From Lentisphaerota bacterium (GTDB lineage Bacteria > Verrucomicrobiota > Lentisphaeria > Victivallales > UBA1829): a DNA stretch of 64,000 nt. Of this stretch, positions 38,784 to 47,998 are shown in pieces. How positions within the stretch are numbered: position 1 is the stretch's first letter; each line of letters opens with the position of its first letter. The notes below the pieces were generated by a model, which was given only the letters and a program-made list of their open reading frames with translations, was not told the origin of the DNA and searched no databases. The stretch is taken from NCBI GenBank assembly GCA_015061915.1, contig SUVR01000002.1:186670-250669 (forward strand), written 5' to 3'. The position numbers were made by a program, and so were the translations under genes.

Positions 38784-39872
38784 ATGGCAGAAAAAAAATC
38801 CGCAGCACCCGCAGCGGCTCCGGGCAACAGCCAGGAAATCCGCGATAAAAACCTTTCCATTGCGATCGGACAGATCGAAAAAGAATTCGGCAAAGGTTCC
38901 ATTATGCGCCTGGGCGACAACAAAGTGGTGGATGTGCCGGTCATCAGCACCGGTGCGCTCTCTCTTGACATCGCGCTGGGCATCATGGGCTTGCCCCGGG
39001 GCAGAATCATTGAAGTTTTCGGTCCTGAATCTTCCGGTAAGACCACGCTCTGTATGCACGTGATCGCCAACGCCCAGAAGGCAGGCGGCACTGCCGCATT
39101 CATCGACGCAGAACACGCAGTCGACCCGGCATACGCCAAGAAGATCGGCGTCAACATTGACAACCTGCTCATCGCCCAGCCGGACTGCGGAGAGGATGCA
39201 CTGAACATCGCAGAAACGCTCGTCCGCAGCAATGCAGTGGACGTGTTGGTCATCGACTCTGTGGCGGCTCTCGTTCCCAAAAGCGAAATCGAAGGCAACA
39301 TCGGCGATTCCTTTATGGGGCTGCAGGCGCGTTTGATGTCCCAGGCACTCCGCAAGCTGACCCCGGTCATCAGCCGCAGTAAGACCTGCTGCATCTTCAC
39401 CAACCAGATGCGTGAAAAAATCGGTGTCATGTTCGGTAATCCGGAAACAACTCCCGGCGGTAACGCTATGAAGTATTACTGCTCCGTCCGTATGGACATC
39501 CGCCGTATTCAGGCGATCAAGGACAACAACGGCGAAGCGACCGGCGCCCGCACCCGCGTGAAAGTGGTCAAAAACAAGCTTGCGCCCCCGTTCAAAGTGG
39601 CGGAGTTCGACATCAACTTCAACGAAGGGATCTCCCGCACCGGCTCCATTCTGGACGTTGCCTGCGACATGGGGATCATCGAAAAGCGCGGCTCCTGGTT
39701 CTCCTTCGGCGAGGAACAGCTGGCACAGGGGCGGGAAGCGGTCAAAGCCCTTCTGGCGGAATCGCCGGATCTGGTGAACCGGCTCTACTCCCGGATCAAA
39801 GAAAAACTGGCTGAAAAGAACGGCACTGCCGAGGCGGAAGCAGAGGCTCCTGCCGCCGCTCCTGCGGAATAA
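38784..39872 (+). CDS. recA: Recombinase RecA
   Basis: The 362-residue protein forms filaments on single-stranded DNA for recombination and the SOS response. It has the P-loop [12 protein letters not shown] near residue 80, [27 protein letters not shown], the loop [23 protein letters not shown] and GGNAMKYY. Length is typical; the C-terminal tail is rich in Ala and Glu. It starts 26 bases after gyrB and has no clear promoter of its own, so it is probably cotranscribed with gyrB. Confidence 0.98.
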   Translation: MAEKKSAAPAAAPGNSQEIRDKNLSIAIGQIEKEFGKGSIMRLGDNKVVDVPVISTGALSLDIALGIMGLPRGRIIEVFGPESSGKTTLCMHVIANAQKAGGTAAFIDAEHAVDPAYAKKIGVNIDNLLIAQPDCGEDALNIAETLVRSNAVDVLVIDSVAALVPKSEIEGNIGDSFMGLQARLMSQALRKLTPVISRSKTCCIFTNQMREKIGVMFGNPETTPGGNAMKYYCSVRMDIRRIQAIKDNNGEATGARTRVKVVKNKLAPPFKVAEFDINFNEGISRTGSILDVACDMGIIEKRGSWFSFGEEQLAQGREAVKALLAESPDLVNRLYSRIKEKLAEKNGTAEAEAEAPAAAPAE

Positions 39873-39887
39873 AACCGGAGTGATCGT

Positions 39888-42446
39888 ATGAAACTGGCTG
39901 CCCGCTCAAAAATTCTGTTTTTACTCCTTTCCGGATCGCTGCCGGCTGCTGTGATCGGTAATCCCGGCCCGCCGGATCCTGCCGTTGCGACAGAACAGGC
40001 AGTCCCGGAAGAACGCACCTACCCCGGTAAAATCTCCGGGGACAACGCTTTCGGGGAAGAAAACTATGTCGATGCAGCCCGTTTCTACCGTACCTACCGG
40101 GAAGAGGCAACATTCCATAAGGACACCCCTGCCCTGCTGGATGCTTATGAATGTGAAATCAACGCTTTGATCCTGGCGGCGGATGTCTCCACTGCGGAAA
40201 AAGTACTGAAAAGCTACGAAAAAATCGCAAAAAAAGAATCGGCTCTTTCCATCCACCTGTGGAAATCCGATCTGCTGCTCCTGCAGGGAAAAGCTCCGCA
40301 AGCGGAAAAGGATTTGAAAAAACTACTCTCTGCCATCCCGAAGCAAGATCCGCGGAGAACACGGGCAGAACTTATGCTGGCAACGGCATACGACCTGCAG
40401 GGAAAATATCAGGAGGCGGCAAAGATCTATTCTGCCATGTATAAACAGAATTCCGCTTCCGATTTCAACCGCCGGATCGCAGAAAGATTGATCTTTTCCC
40501 TGACGGCTGCCGGACAGAATGAAAAGGCGGTCCAGGTTCTGACATCGTTGAACACAGACAGCAGCGAACGCAACAATGAAGCGCATCATTTCCTGAATAT
40601 TTATCTCGCATTGAAGGGAAATCCGGAAAGCTCCACCAGCTTGAAATTTGAAAAGAAAAATGTGATCCTCACTTCCAGACAGGATGACTTTTTCTACCTG
40701 ATCACATCGCTGATCGGGGATGAATTTATGCGGAAAAATGATTTCCGGTCTGCCCTCAATGCATACAAACTGGCTTATCTTTACGCACGCAACCAGAAAG
40801 AAGTCGTTACCGCTCTTTCCCGTATGACACTGATGCTGGACCGGATGAAAGAAATCAAAGTCGCCGCCGAACTGGCTCTGACTCTGCAGGATGTTTTTCA
40901 GCACAGCACGACCGACTTGAAAACACGCCGTTTTGTGGCAAGACTTTTCTTCGATGCGGGCAAAACGGAAGAGGCGCTGGAGCATTACAAATGGATTTTT
41001 GAGAAGGACCGTTCCAAGCCGGATGCCATCCTTTCTCATTTGATCCGGAAAAAACAATTCCGGAACGCAAACCTGTTGCTCGATCTCTATTATCAGGAAA
41101 CACCGGATTCAGCAGATGCCTGTATCGCCCGTGCGACTGTCGCTCTGGCGGAGAAGAAAACGGAAAATGCCGTTCAGCTCTACAAAAATGCGTACCGGAA
41201 GGGAAATATGGATGCCGCCTCCAAGGCAATGCGTCTGTATCTGGAAATGAAAGAATACAAAGCATTGATCGATCTGACGAAGGAGATCATCCGGAAGCAG
41301 GGCGACCACGCAGAGGCATATTACTATCAGGCGAAAGCAAAAGAGAGTCTTGGCGAACTCAATGAAGCACGCACGGCATTTCTGTTTTGCGAACGGAACG
41401 GTTCTTTCCTGCCGGCACAGGCGCTGTTCAATGCTGCCACGATCAGTTACCGGCTGAACGATTACAAGCTGGCAAAAGATGACTTCAGACGCATCGTTGA
41501 AACCGATCTTCCCGCCTATCAGAAACTGGCTCCGGAGGCCGCCTACTGGCAGGCTCTCTGTGTTTACAATCTCAATAATGCCAGAGAACTGGAAAAAATC
41601 ACGCTCGCCATGCAGAAGAAATTTCCCGACTCCTCCTATACAGCGATGGCAATGCTTGTGCTGGCAGATGTCTATACAAAGTCCGGATTGCCGCAAAAAG
41701 CGGAGGAACTGCTGAAGCAGATCACGCTTCTGGACACACCGCCGGCGATCCGGGCGGATGCTCTGTTCAAACAGGCGGCTCTTGCATTCCGGGAAAAACA
41801 CTATATCACTGCGGAAAATCTGCTGTTGAAAATCCGCACGGATTTTGCGGAAGCAGCTCCGCTGGCTGACAACTATTACCTGCTCGGGGATATTTATCGC
41901 GCTCAAAACAAGTTTGAGGAAGCAATACAGGCGTACGACGAAGCCGCAAAACGCCGTCCCGGCTCACAGCTTGCCCAGGCGGCGATCGGCTCGAAAGGGG
42001 ATTGTCTCTTTGCACTTGCTTCTGCCTCCAACAGTCAAAGTCACTTCAAAGAAGCAAAAGAGATCTACGAACAACTGCTTGAGATGCAGGATATTCTGCC
42101 GGAATTCCGGATCATGACTTTCTACAAGGTTGCCCGCTGTATGCAGCTGCTCGGCGAAACGGATCAGGCGTTCAATCAGTACCGGATGATGCTTTCTGCG
42201 GTCCCTCATAAGGAAGCGGCGGCAAGTCCCGTTATGATTTTCTGGATCTCAAAGGGTATGGATGCCATGGAACTGATCGCACTCAAAAGTACCAGCATTG
42301 AAAAGATCAATGACGCCATCCGTACGATGAATTCCCTCAACCGGGCGCCCGGAGCTCTCCGGGGAAAACAGAATTATCCCGCAAGAATACAGCGGTTGAA
42401 CCATTATAAACTACAGCTCATCAACTCCGGAGAAACGAAAAAATGA
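39888..42446 (+). CDS. Secreted TPR-repeat protein, 852 aa
   Basis: A signal peptide (MKLAARSKILFLLLSGSLPA) leads a protein made almost entirely of about twenty tetratricopeptide-like helix pairs (for example YQEAAKIYSAMYKQNSAS, SDKLxA-type turns, LADVYTKSGLPQKAEELLKQ, DIYRAQNKFEEAIQAYDEAA). It should be a periplasmic or outer membrane-facing scaffold that binds other proteins. Its stop overlaps the ExbB-like start (ATGA), so it belongs to the energy-transduction operon that follows. TPR proteins coupled to ExbB/ExbD/TonB genes often take part in envelope or polymer uptake. It is not a known enzyme. Confidence 0.8.
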   Translation: MKLAARSKILFLLLSGSLPAAVIGNPGPPDPAVATEQAVPEERTYPGKISGDNAFGEENYVDAARFYRTYREEATFHKDTPALLDAYECEINALILAADVSTAEKVLKSYEKIAKKESALSIHLWKSDLLLLQGKAPQAEKDLKKLLSAIPKQDPRRTRAELMLATAYDLQGKYQEAAKIYSAMYKQNSASDFNRRIAERLIFSLTAAGQNEKAVQVLTSLNTDSSERNNEAHHFLNIYLALKGNPESSTSLKFEKKNVILTSRQDDFFYLITSLIGDEFMRKNDFRSALNAYKLAYLYARNQKEVVTALSRMTLMLDRMKEIKVAAELALTLQDVFQHSTTDLKTRRFVARLFFDAGKTEEALEHYKWIFEKDRSKPDAILSHLIRKKQFRNANLLLDLYYQETPDSADACIARATVALAEKKTENAVQLYKNAYRKGNMDAASKAMRLYLEMKEYKALIDLTKEIIRKQGDHAEAYYYQAKAKESLGELNEARTAFLFCERNGSFLPAQALFNAATISYRLNDYKLAKDDFRRIVETDLPAYQKLAPEAAYWQALCVYNLNNARELEKITLAMQKKFPDSSYTAMAMLVLADVYTKSGLPQKAEELLKQITLLDTPPAIRADALFKQAALAFREKHYITAENLLLKIRTDFAEAAPLADNYYLLGDIYRAQNKFEEAIQAYDEAAKRRPGSQLAQAAIGSKGDCLFALASASNSQSHFKEAKEIYEQLLEMQDILPEFRIMTFYKVARCMQLLGETDQAFNQYRMMLSAVPHKEAAASPVMIFWISKGMDAMELIALKSTSIEKINDAIRTMNSLNRAPGALRGKQNYPARIQRLNHYKLQLINSGETKK

Positions 42447-43090
42447 CCTCCTACTTGAAACTGATTTCCGATGGCGGACCGGTTATGTTTGCCATTATCG
42501 CCTGCAGTCTGATCGCAGTTTACATCTTCATCACAAAATGGTTCCAGTTCCACAGGGCGCAGGTCAATGTGGGAGAACTGATCGCCGGACTGGTCAATGT
42601 GTTGAAAAGGGACGGTATGATCGAAGCGATCACCCTTTGCGATCATACGCCCGGCCCCGTGGCAAGACTTCTCAACAGTGCGATCTACGCATACCGGAAT
42701 GATGACGATATTCAGAAAGCACTGGAAGCGCAGTCGCTGGTGGAAGTGCCGAAACTGGAAACAAGATTGAATGTCCTTGCAACCATCGCTTATGTCGCTC
42801 CGCTGCTCGGTCTGCTGGGTACCGTTCTCGGTATGTTTGAAGCATTCCAGACAATGGAAAACGGCGCTTCCATGTCGCTGCCCGAACTTTCCAAAGGAAT
42901 CTATACTGCCCTGACTTGTACCGCCGCCGGTCTCTGCGTCGCGATCCCGTGTCATATCGCATACAACTATCTCCTCTCCAGAGTTCAGAATTTCTGTATC
43001 GAAATGGAAAAGGCTTCTGCTGAGATCATTTATTTCTTCCAGCATCACGAAAAAGGCGAAGGAAATGTTGCCAATGACGAGCAGAAATAA
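42443..43090 (+). CDS. MotA/TolQ/ExbB proton channel family protein
   Basis: The 215-residue product has three membrane helices (residues about 12-32, 105-130, 140-165) and the family block ETRLNVLATIAYVAPLLGLLGTVLGMFEAFQ followed by GIYTALTCTAAGLCVAIPCHIAYN. Such proteins form the proton channel that drives TonB or TolA. It is followed by ExbD- and TonB-like genes, so ExbB is the closest role. Its ATG overlaps the TPR gene stop. Confidence 0.92.
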   Translation: MTSYLKLISDGGPVMFAIIACSLIAVYIFITKWFQFHRAQVNVGELIAGLVNVLKRDGMIEAITLCDHTPGPVARLLNSAIYAYRNDDDIQKALEAQSLVEVPKLETRLNVLATIAYVAPLLGLLGTVLGMFEAFQTMENGASMSLPELSKGIYTALTCTAAGLCVAIPCHIAYNYLLSRVQNFCIEMEKASAEIIYFFQHHEKGEGNVANDEQK

Positions 43091-43556
43091 CGATATCGCT
43101 TTCCGGATTAAACCGAACCTGAAACTTTTTAAGGGGTTCCCGAATCTCTTTCCCTATCTTTCCGTGTTCTTCATCCTGCTCTTTTTCTTCATGATCGGAA
43201 CAAACTTCGTCCCCGTGCAGGGTATTCCCGTTACACTGCCGCAGACCGCAGGCGAATTTACGTACGCTGCAAAAAATCTCATCGTTACCGTCGACAGAAA
43301 CGGCGATATTTTCTTTCACGATACCAGAATTGAAAACACGGATAAAGAACTGCTCAAACGCAGGATCGCTGCTGTAAGACTCGGTTACTCCAGACAGAAG
43401 GGAAAACGGGACAGCCTGATCATCCGGATGGACAGCAGCGCTCCCAATGACCGCCTCCTGACTTTGCTCTCCATCGCGAAAGAAATGGATCTCAACGCCA
43501 TCGTTATGACACAATCCACCAACAGCACGGATACCACCACGATCAAGGGAGAATAA
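43065..43556 (+). CDS. ExbD/TolR-like biopolymer transport protein
   Basis: The 163-residue protein has a short cytoplasmic start, one membrane helix (FPNLFPYLSVFFILLFFFMI, residues about 24-45) and a periplasmic domain with VDRNGDIFFHDTRI and DRLLTLLSIAKEMDLNAIVM, as in ExbD/TolR. The membrane helix of ExbD normally holds one essential aspartate (consensus PLiDvxxxlLiFF); here no Asp is seen in the helix, which is odd. The gene overlaps the ExbB-like gene by 26 bases; ATG 43074 is an alternative start. Confidence 0.8.
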   Translation: MLPMTSRNNDIAFRIKPNLKLFKGFPNLFPYLSVFFILLFFFMIGTNFVPVQGIPVTLPQTAGEFTYAAKNLIVTVDRNGDIFFHDTRIENTDKELLKRRIAAVRLGYSRQKGKRDSLIIRMDSSAPNDRLLTLLSIAKEMDLNAIVMTQSTNSTDTTTIKGE

Positions 43557-43561
43557 GGAAT

Positions 43562-44389
43562 ATGGCGGCGGTTCCGGAAAAAATGAAAAGCGATCGCCTG
43601 ACATGGGCAAACTTTTTCCTCTGCGCTTTGGCTGCGGTGGGGCTTCATGTTTTGCTGGCAGTCCTTTTCTGTAAAGAGCAGAATCGCCCCCCGGAACCGG
43701 AATCGAAAAATCGTGTCACGATCCTTTTTTCCGGAGATGATCCCCGTTTTTCCGCAGTGGCACAGAAGATCAAGACGGAACCGGATCCGGCTGAATTCAT
43801 CCGCGGCAGCAGCTTCGGTTACAGCAAATGCCCAAGTTGGAAGATCAAACCGGAACCGGAATTGAAAAATGAGCTTCCCGCCGTTCCCGGAAAACAGCAG
43901 ACCGAATCATCTGAAAAAGAAAACATCCCTGCAGAACGGACGTATGCGGATCTCAAGATCTACTCTGCGCCTGCCATAAAAGAAACAGCAGCACCGCAGG
44001 ATAACAGAAATCAGAAAGAACTTTACCCGATCTGGCGGGATGCTTTCGGGGTCGTTGATGAAGTCCGGAATGCGCTGGAAGGCTATAACAGCACGATCCG
44101 CGTCAATTCCAATGCAGTCACTGCTCCGACCGTCCTGAAGATCGTGTTCAATGCAAGAAAAAATACCGGAAAAGTTCCGGCTCACATCACACTTCAGCAG
44201 TCTTGCGGCGATCCGTTTCTGGATCAGTATGCAAAGAAAGTTCTGCAAAACCGGATTACTGATCCGGCATTTCTCAAGCGTTTCAACCCCAGATACAACG
44301 ACCGCATCTCGATCTACTGGCAGCCGGAGTTGAAGGCGGTGGATGAAAGCACGTTCCCGAAAGATATGTTCCCCGGAGGTGATAAATGA
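43562..44389 (+). CDS. TonB-like protein
   Basis: The 275-residue protein has one membrane anchor near the N-terminus (FFLCALAAVGLHVLLAVLF), a Pro/Glu-rich linker (residues about 40-140; RPPEPESKN, IKPEPELKNE) and a C-terminal globular part with VLKIVFNARKNTGKVPAHIT, GDPFLDQYAKKVLQ and RYNDRISIYWQPE, the strand-helix-strand order of TonB/TolA C-terminal domains. It should carry energy from the ExbB-ExbD pair to the outer membrane. Sequence match to TonB is weak, so it may be a TolA-like or novel member. Confidence 0.65.
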   Translation: MAAVPEKMKSDRLTWANFFLCALAAVGLHVLLAVLFCKEQNRPPEPESKNRVTILFSGDDPRFSAVAQKIKTEPDPAEFIRGSSFGYSKCPSWKIKPEPELKNELPAVPGKQQTESSEKENIPAERTYADLKIYSAPAIKETAAPQDNRNQKELYPIWRDAFGVVDEVRNALEGYNSTIRVNSNAVTAPTVLKIVFNARKNTGKVPAHITLQQSCGDPFLDQYAKKVLQNRITDPAFLKRFNPRYNDRISIYWQPELKAVDESTFPKDMFPGGDK

Positions 44390-44631
44390 TCCCCATTTCA
44401 TACAGTGGCATCTATGCCGTTTACATCAGCCTCTGGCTCATCATTCTGGCGATCCTCTGGTTCCGCGAAGAACGCAGAGCGGCAAAAAGCGATTGGGCGG
44501 TCGTCAAGAAAAAACTGTACCTCTGCGATAAATGCCACCTCTCCTTCCTCGCAAGCCACGATCAGGAACACATTACCCGCTGCCCCCGCTGCAATGAAAT
44601 GTGTTTCATCCGGAAAAGAAAGAGATTCTGA
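44386..44631 (+). CDS. Small membrane protein with a zinc ribbon, 81 aa
   Basis: One membrane helix (residues about 8-27) is followed by a charged linker and a cytoplasmic zinc-ribbon: LYLCDKCHLSFLA (Cys 47, 50) and TRCPRCNEMCFI (Cys 66, 69, with Cys 73). It overlaps the TonB-like gene by four bases (ATGA) and is followed three bases later by DUF2851. Such short membrane zinc ribbons are hard to place; a regulatory or scaffolding role for the energy complex is possible. No known family recognised. Confidence 0.7.
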   Translation: MIPISYSGIYAVYISLWLIILAILWFREERRAAKSDWAVVKKKLYLCDKCHLSFLASHDQEHITRCPRCNEMCFIRKRKRF

Positions 44632-44634
44632 CCC

Positions 44635-45960
44635 ATGAATGAGGTTCCACTTTTCCTCGCGGAAGCCTCCATGTACTGCGAACTGGCTTTGCAGGAAAGC
44701 TGGAGTATGATCCCGAAAGACCGGACTTTTCCGCTTCACGCGGGCGGTAAGGAATTCCGGGTCATTTCGAGAGGAACATGGAATCACGATGCCGGTCCGG
44801 ACTTTCTCAATGCCAAGATCGAGATCGATGGTAAGATCCTCACCGGTGATGTGGAGATCCATTGCAAAACATCCCATTGGGCAACACATGGACATCATAA
44901 TGATCCGATGTATCAGAATGTGATCCTGCACGCTGTCGGGATCAACGATCTTTCCCCGGCAAATGCCCCGAAACTGCCGTTGATCCCCCTCTTTATCCTG
45001 CCGGAAAATTACGATGAAACAACACCGTCTCCACTGCAGAAAGATGGTCTCTGCTCCGCATTTTTCGCACGGATGCCGGATACGGCGATCCATAAATTTG
45101 TCAGTGATGCAGGTCTGGAGCGACTGCAGGCAAAATCCGGAAAACTCTTGAGTGAAATGATCTCAAAAGGAACAAAAGATGCCTTGATCATGCGACTCTT
45201 TGAGCAAATCGGAATCCCCGGAAACCGGGCGCAATTCAAGCAGCTGGCGCAACGCCTCCTGACCTATGAAAAAGAGGTCCGGGAGAAGTATATACACGCG
45301 ATCCTCTGGGGTGAATCCGGCTGCCTGCCCGATCCGGCAAAAACAACATTACCCCACGAGGCGGCAGCAATCGTGAACGAACTTTGGAACCAATGGTGGC
45401 AGATCCGCAGGGTACATTTCGATCCGATCCAATTCTCCCATCACTCAAGACCCTTGAACAGCGTCAGCAGAAGAATTGCGATCCTTTCGGAATTCATCCG
45501 GAATTTCAGTGAAAATCCGCTCCCCGTGATGCTGGATGTCATTCGTGAAAACAACGTGGACGATGCGATCCGTATCTTTATCCGGAAATTGAATATCTCC
45601 GATCCGTTCTGGCAGAAACACACTTCGTTCATATCCGCAGAACTGAAAAATCCTGCCGTTCTGCTCGGTAATGACAGAATCATCGAACTGCTGGTGGATG
45701 TCATCATTCCGGCGATCCACGCTTATTCATCGGTCGCCGGAGAGTTCAAGCTGACCGCAAAAGTGGAATCACTGTTTCTGGCAATGCCGAAAACAGCATC
45801 CAATAAAACACTCCGGGAGATCACAAACCGCTGTTTCCCCGGGAAAGAATCAATCTTCAAAACCGCAGCCGCACAACAGGGATTGCTTCATATTCATAAA
45901 ACATGGTGCGAAAAATTGGCGTGCAACTGCAAAGCGTGCCCGATCTGTCAACTGGTATGA
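44635..45960 (+). CDS. DUF2851 family protein
   Basis: The 441-residue product has the DUF2851 start: a region with FRVISRGTWNHDAGPDFLNAKI and GDVEIHCKTSHWATHGHHNDPMYQNVILHAVG, containing several conserved Asp, Glu and His residues reminiscent of restriction-endonuclease-like or metal-dependent folds, then a helical part, and four cysteines at the C-terminus (CEKLACNCKACPICQL). The family's function is unknown. It ends a chain of closely spaced genes with the TonB-like cluster, with which it may only be transcriptionally linked. Confidence 0.85.
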   Translation: MNEVPLFLAEASMYCELALQESWSMIPKDRTFPLHAGGKEFRVISRGTWNHDAGPDFLNAKIEIDGKILTGDVEIHCKTSHWATHGHHNDPMYQNVILHAVGINDLSPANAPKLPLIPLFILPENYDETTPSPLQKDGLCSAFFARMPDTAIHKFVSDAGLERLQAKSGKLLSEMISKGTKDALIMRLFEQIGIPGNRAQFKQLAQRLLTYEKEVREKYIHAILWGESGCLPDPAKTTLPHEAAAIVNELWNQWWQIRRVHFDPIQFSHHSRPLNSVSRRIAILSEFIRNFSENPLPVMLDVIRENNVDDAIRIFIRKLNISDPFWQKHTSFISAELKNPAVLLGNDRIIELLVDVIIPAIHAYSSVAGEFKLTAKVESLFLAMPKTASNKTLREITNRCFPGKESIFKTAAAQQGLLHIHKTWCEKLACNCKACPICQLV

Positions 45961-45973
45961 AAGGATAAACACT

Positions 45974-46459
45974 GTGAAAAAGATAAAAATTGCCATCAGC
46001 GCCTGCCTCATCGGATTGAAATACCGGTACGATGGCGAGTCGAGATTCAGTCAGACGATCGTGGACCGGCTGAAAGATAAAGTGGACTTTATCCCCGTTT
46101 GCCCGGAAGTGGAGTGCGGTCTTTCCATTCCCCGCCCGAAAATGCACCTGGAAGTATCGGCAAAAGGAACACGGATGAAAGTGACGGAAAGCAGCGCCGA
46201 TGAAACCGATCGTATGATCACTTGGGCAGAAAATAAACTGGATCAACTGGAACGGCTCGGCATCTCCGGCTATATCTTCCAGGCAAGATCTCCCAGTTGC
46301 GGTCTGGCAGACGCAAAATTGCTGGCGCCCGGCGGCGGACGGGTGATCTCAACGGCAGAAACCGGCATCTTTGCAAAAATGATCAAACGCAGATTTCCCA
46401 AATTGATCGTCGCAGAAGAAAAAGATCTGGAGGAATTCTGCCGCCAGCTCGGTCTGTGA
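45974..46459 (+). CDS. DUF523 family protein
   Basis: The 161-residue protein fits DUF523 (YbbK N-terminal type): IAISACLIGLKYRYDGESRF, IPVCPEVECGLSIPRPKMHL and FQARSPSCGLADAKL, with three conserved cysteines in CLxG, CPE and SCG contexts that suggest a metal or thiol site. Function unknown. The start is GTG at 45974 after AAAGGA. It is the last gene before a bidirectional terminator. Confidence 0.88.
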   Translation: MKKIKIAISACLIGLKYRYDGESRFSQTIVDRLKDKVDFIPVCPEVECGLSIPRPKMHLEVSAKGTRMKVTESSADETDRMITWAENKLDQLERLGISGYIFQARSPSCGLADAKLLAPGGGRVISTAETGIFAKMIKRRFPKLIVAEEKDLEEFCRQLGL

Positions 46460-46479
46460 TCCGGAAAGTTCAGACATAA

Positions 46480-46513
46480 AAAAAACGCACACCTCGAAAA
46501 GTGTGCGTTTTTT
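46480..46513. terminator. Bidirectional terminator between DUF523 and secY
   Basis: The stem AAAAAACGCACAC / GTGTGCGTTTTTT closes an eight-base loop. Its A run and T run make it work on both strands, ending the plus-strand gyrB-to-DUF523 transcript and the minus-strand ribosomal-secY transcript. Confidence 0.9.
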
Positions 46514-46538
46514 GATCCATTGAAAAGGACAACCGGAA

Positions 46539-47921
46539 TCAGCTGCCTCTGCCGCTTCTGCTGTGAAGACGTCCGCGGGAAAGGAACCCGTCGTAATTCT
46601 TCATCACCAGGTGGGACTCCATCTGGCTCAGCGTGTCGATCGTAACCCCCACAATGATCAGCAGACTCGTGCCGCCGAAGAAGGAGGAAACATCAAACGG
46701 GATCTTCAGCCACATATACAGCAGACTCGGGAAAATGGCAAGACCGGTCAGGAAGATCGCTCCTGCAAAAGTTACCCGCGTCATCGTATTATCAAGGAAG
46801 TCCGCCGTCGGTTTACCGGGACGGATTCCGGGAATATACGCGCCTTCTTTCTTCAGATTATCAGAAATCTGAAGCGGATTGAACATATTGGCAACCCAGA
46901 AGAAACTGAATGCCAGGATCAGAAGTCCGTAGATCAGCAGATAGGAATAAGTCCCGTGCGTGAAATACTGCGTCCAGCTGCGAACTGTCTCATTATCGAA
47001 CAGCTGGAAAATCATCGGCGGGAACATCATGATCGCACCTGCAAAGATGATCGGCATAACACCGGAGAAGTTCACCTTCAGGGGCATATAGGTATTACCG
47101 CCGGTCAGCTTGTTGCCAACCGTTTTCTTCGCCATCTGGATCGGAACACGACGCATCCCCTGCGTCAGCATCACAGTCAGTGCTGTGACCACCGCAAAGA
47201 TCAGCAGAAGCATAAAGAGATGCGCCAGACGGAACTTGCCGCCTGCCGTCGTTTCACCGCTGCTGACCATCGAGATCAGGGACTGAACCGCCTGCGGCAG
47301 ACGTTCAATGATGTTGATCGTGATGATCAGAGACACACCATTGCCGATGCCTTTTTCCGTGATCCGTTCGCCAAACCACATAAGGATCATCGTGCCACAG
47401 GTAAGAATGATCACGGAGGTCAGAATAAAACCAATTCCGTTGTTGGGGTCAACAAGGGCGCCAGCTTCCGGCCGGGGAAGACTAAGACGTTCCGGATTCA
47501 TCATCGCAATCGCTGCCATCGCACCCTGAATCAGGCAGATCGCAATCGTGAGATAACGAGTATACTGGTTGATCTTGGCATAACCCACTTCACCTTCCCG
47601 TTTCAGCTTTTCAAGGGCAGGAAGAACAGGGGTCAGAAGCTGCATAATGATCGATGCCGAAATGTACGGCATAATCCCAAGAGCCCCGATCGCAAACTGC
47701 TGCAATGCACCACCGCTGAAGATGTTGACCATGTCAAGAATCCCGCCCGCCGCCTGCGAGTTGCCCGCAAGCTGATCAAAATACTTGGAGAGATTCTGAG
47801 CATTCACACCCGGACACGGAATGTTCGCCGCAATTCTGCACAGAATAATAATCCCGGCAGTATACAGAATGCGCTTCCGCAGTTCTTTCACTTTGAAAGA
47901 GTTAATAAATGCTGAAAACAT
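46539..47921 (-). CDS. secY: Protein translocase subunit SecY
   Basis: The 460-residue inner membrane protein has ten hydrophobic helices and the SecY blocks RILYTAGIIILCRIAANIPCPGVN, ALGIMPYISASIIMQLLTPV, the loop GEVGYAKINQYTRY and the C-terminal GTSLLIIVGVTIDTLSQMESHLVMKNYDGFL. It forms the Sec translocation channel with SecE and SecG. It is the last gene of the ribosomal run, behind rplO, and has a hairpin directly before its ribosome site. Confidence 0.97.
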   Translation of the reverse strand: MFSAFINSFKVKELRKRILYTAGIIILCRIAANIPCPGVNAQNLSKYFDQLAGNSQAAGGILDMVNIFSGGALQQFAIGALGIMPYISASIIMQLLTPVLPALEKLKREGEVGYAKINQYTRYLTIAICLIQGAMAAIAMMNPERLSLPRPEAGALVDPNNGIGFILTSVIILTCGTMILMWFGERITEKGIGNGVSLIITINIIERLPQAVQSLISMVSSGETTAGGKFRLAHLFMLLLIFAVVTALTVMLTQGMRRVPIQMAKKTVGNKLTGGNTYMPLKVNFSGVMPIIFAGAIMMFPPMIFQLFDNETVRSWTQYFTHGTYSYLLIYGLLILAFSFFWVANMFNPLQISDNLKKEGAYIPGIRPGKPTADFLDNTMTRVTFAGAIFLTGLAIFPSLLYMWLKIPFDVSSFFGGTSLLIIVGVTIDTLSQMESHLVMKNYDGFLSRGRLHSRSGRGS

Positions 47922-47936
47922 ATACCCTCATTTTCC

Positions 47937-47958
47937 GGCGCGGCTTTTACACCGCGCC
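47937..47958 (-). promoter_or_regulatory. Hairpin before the secY ribosome site
   Basis: A seven-base GC stem GGCGCGG/CCGCGCC with an eight-base loop lies eight bases before GAGGGT of secY. No T run follows, so it is not a terminator; it may slow or gate the reading of secY within the ribosomal operon. Confidence 0.45.
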
Positions 47959-47998
47959 TGTTAGGTGTAACGGGGACCAGTAAGGACCAAATCCGAAA

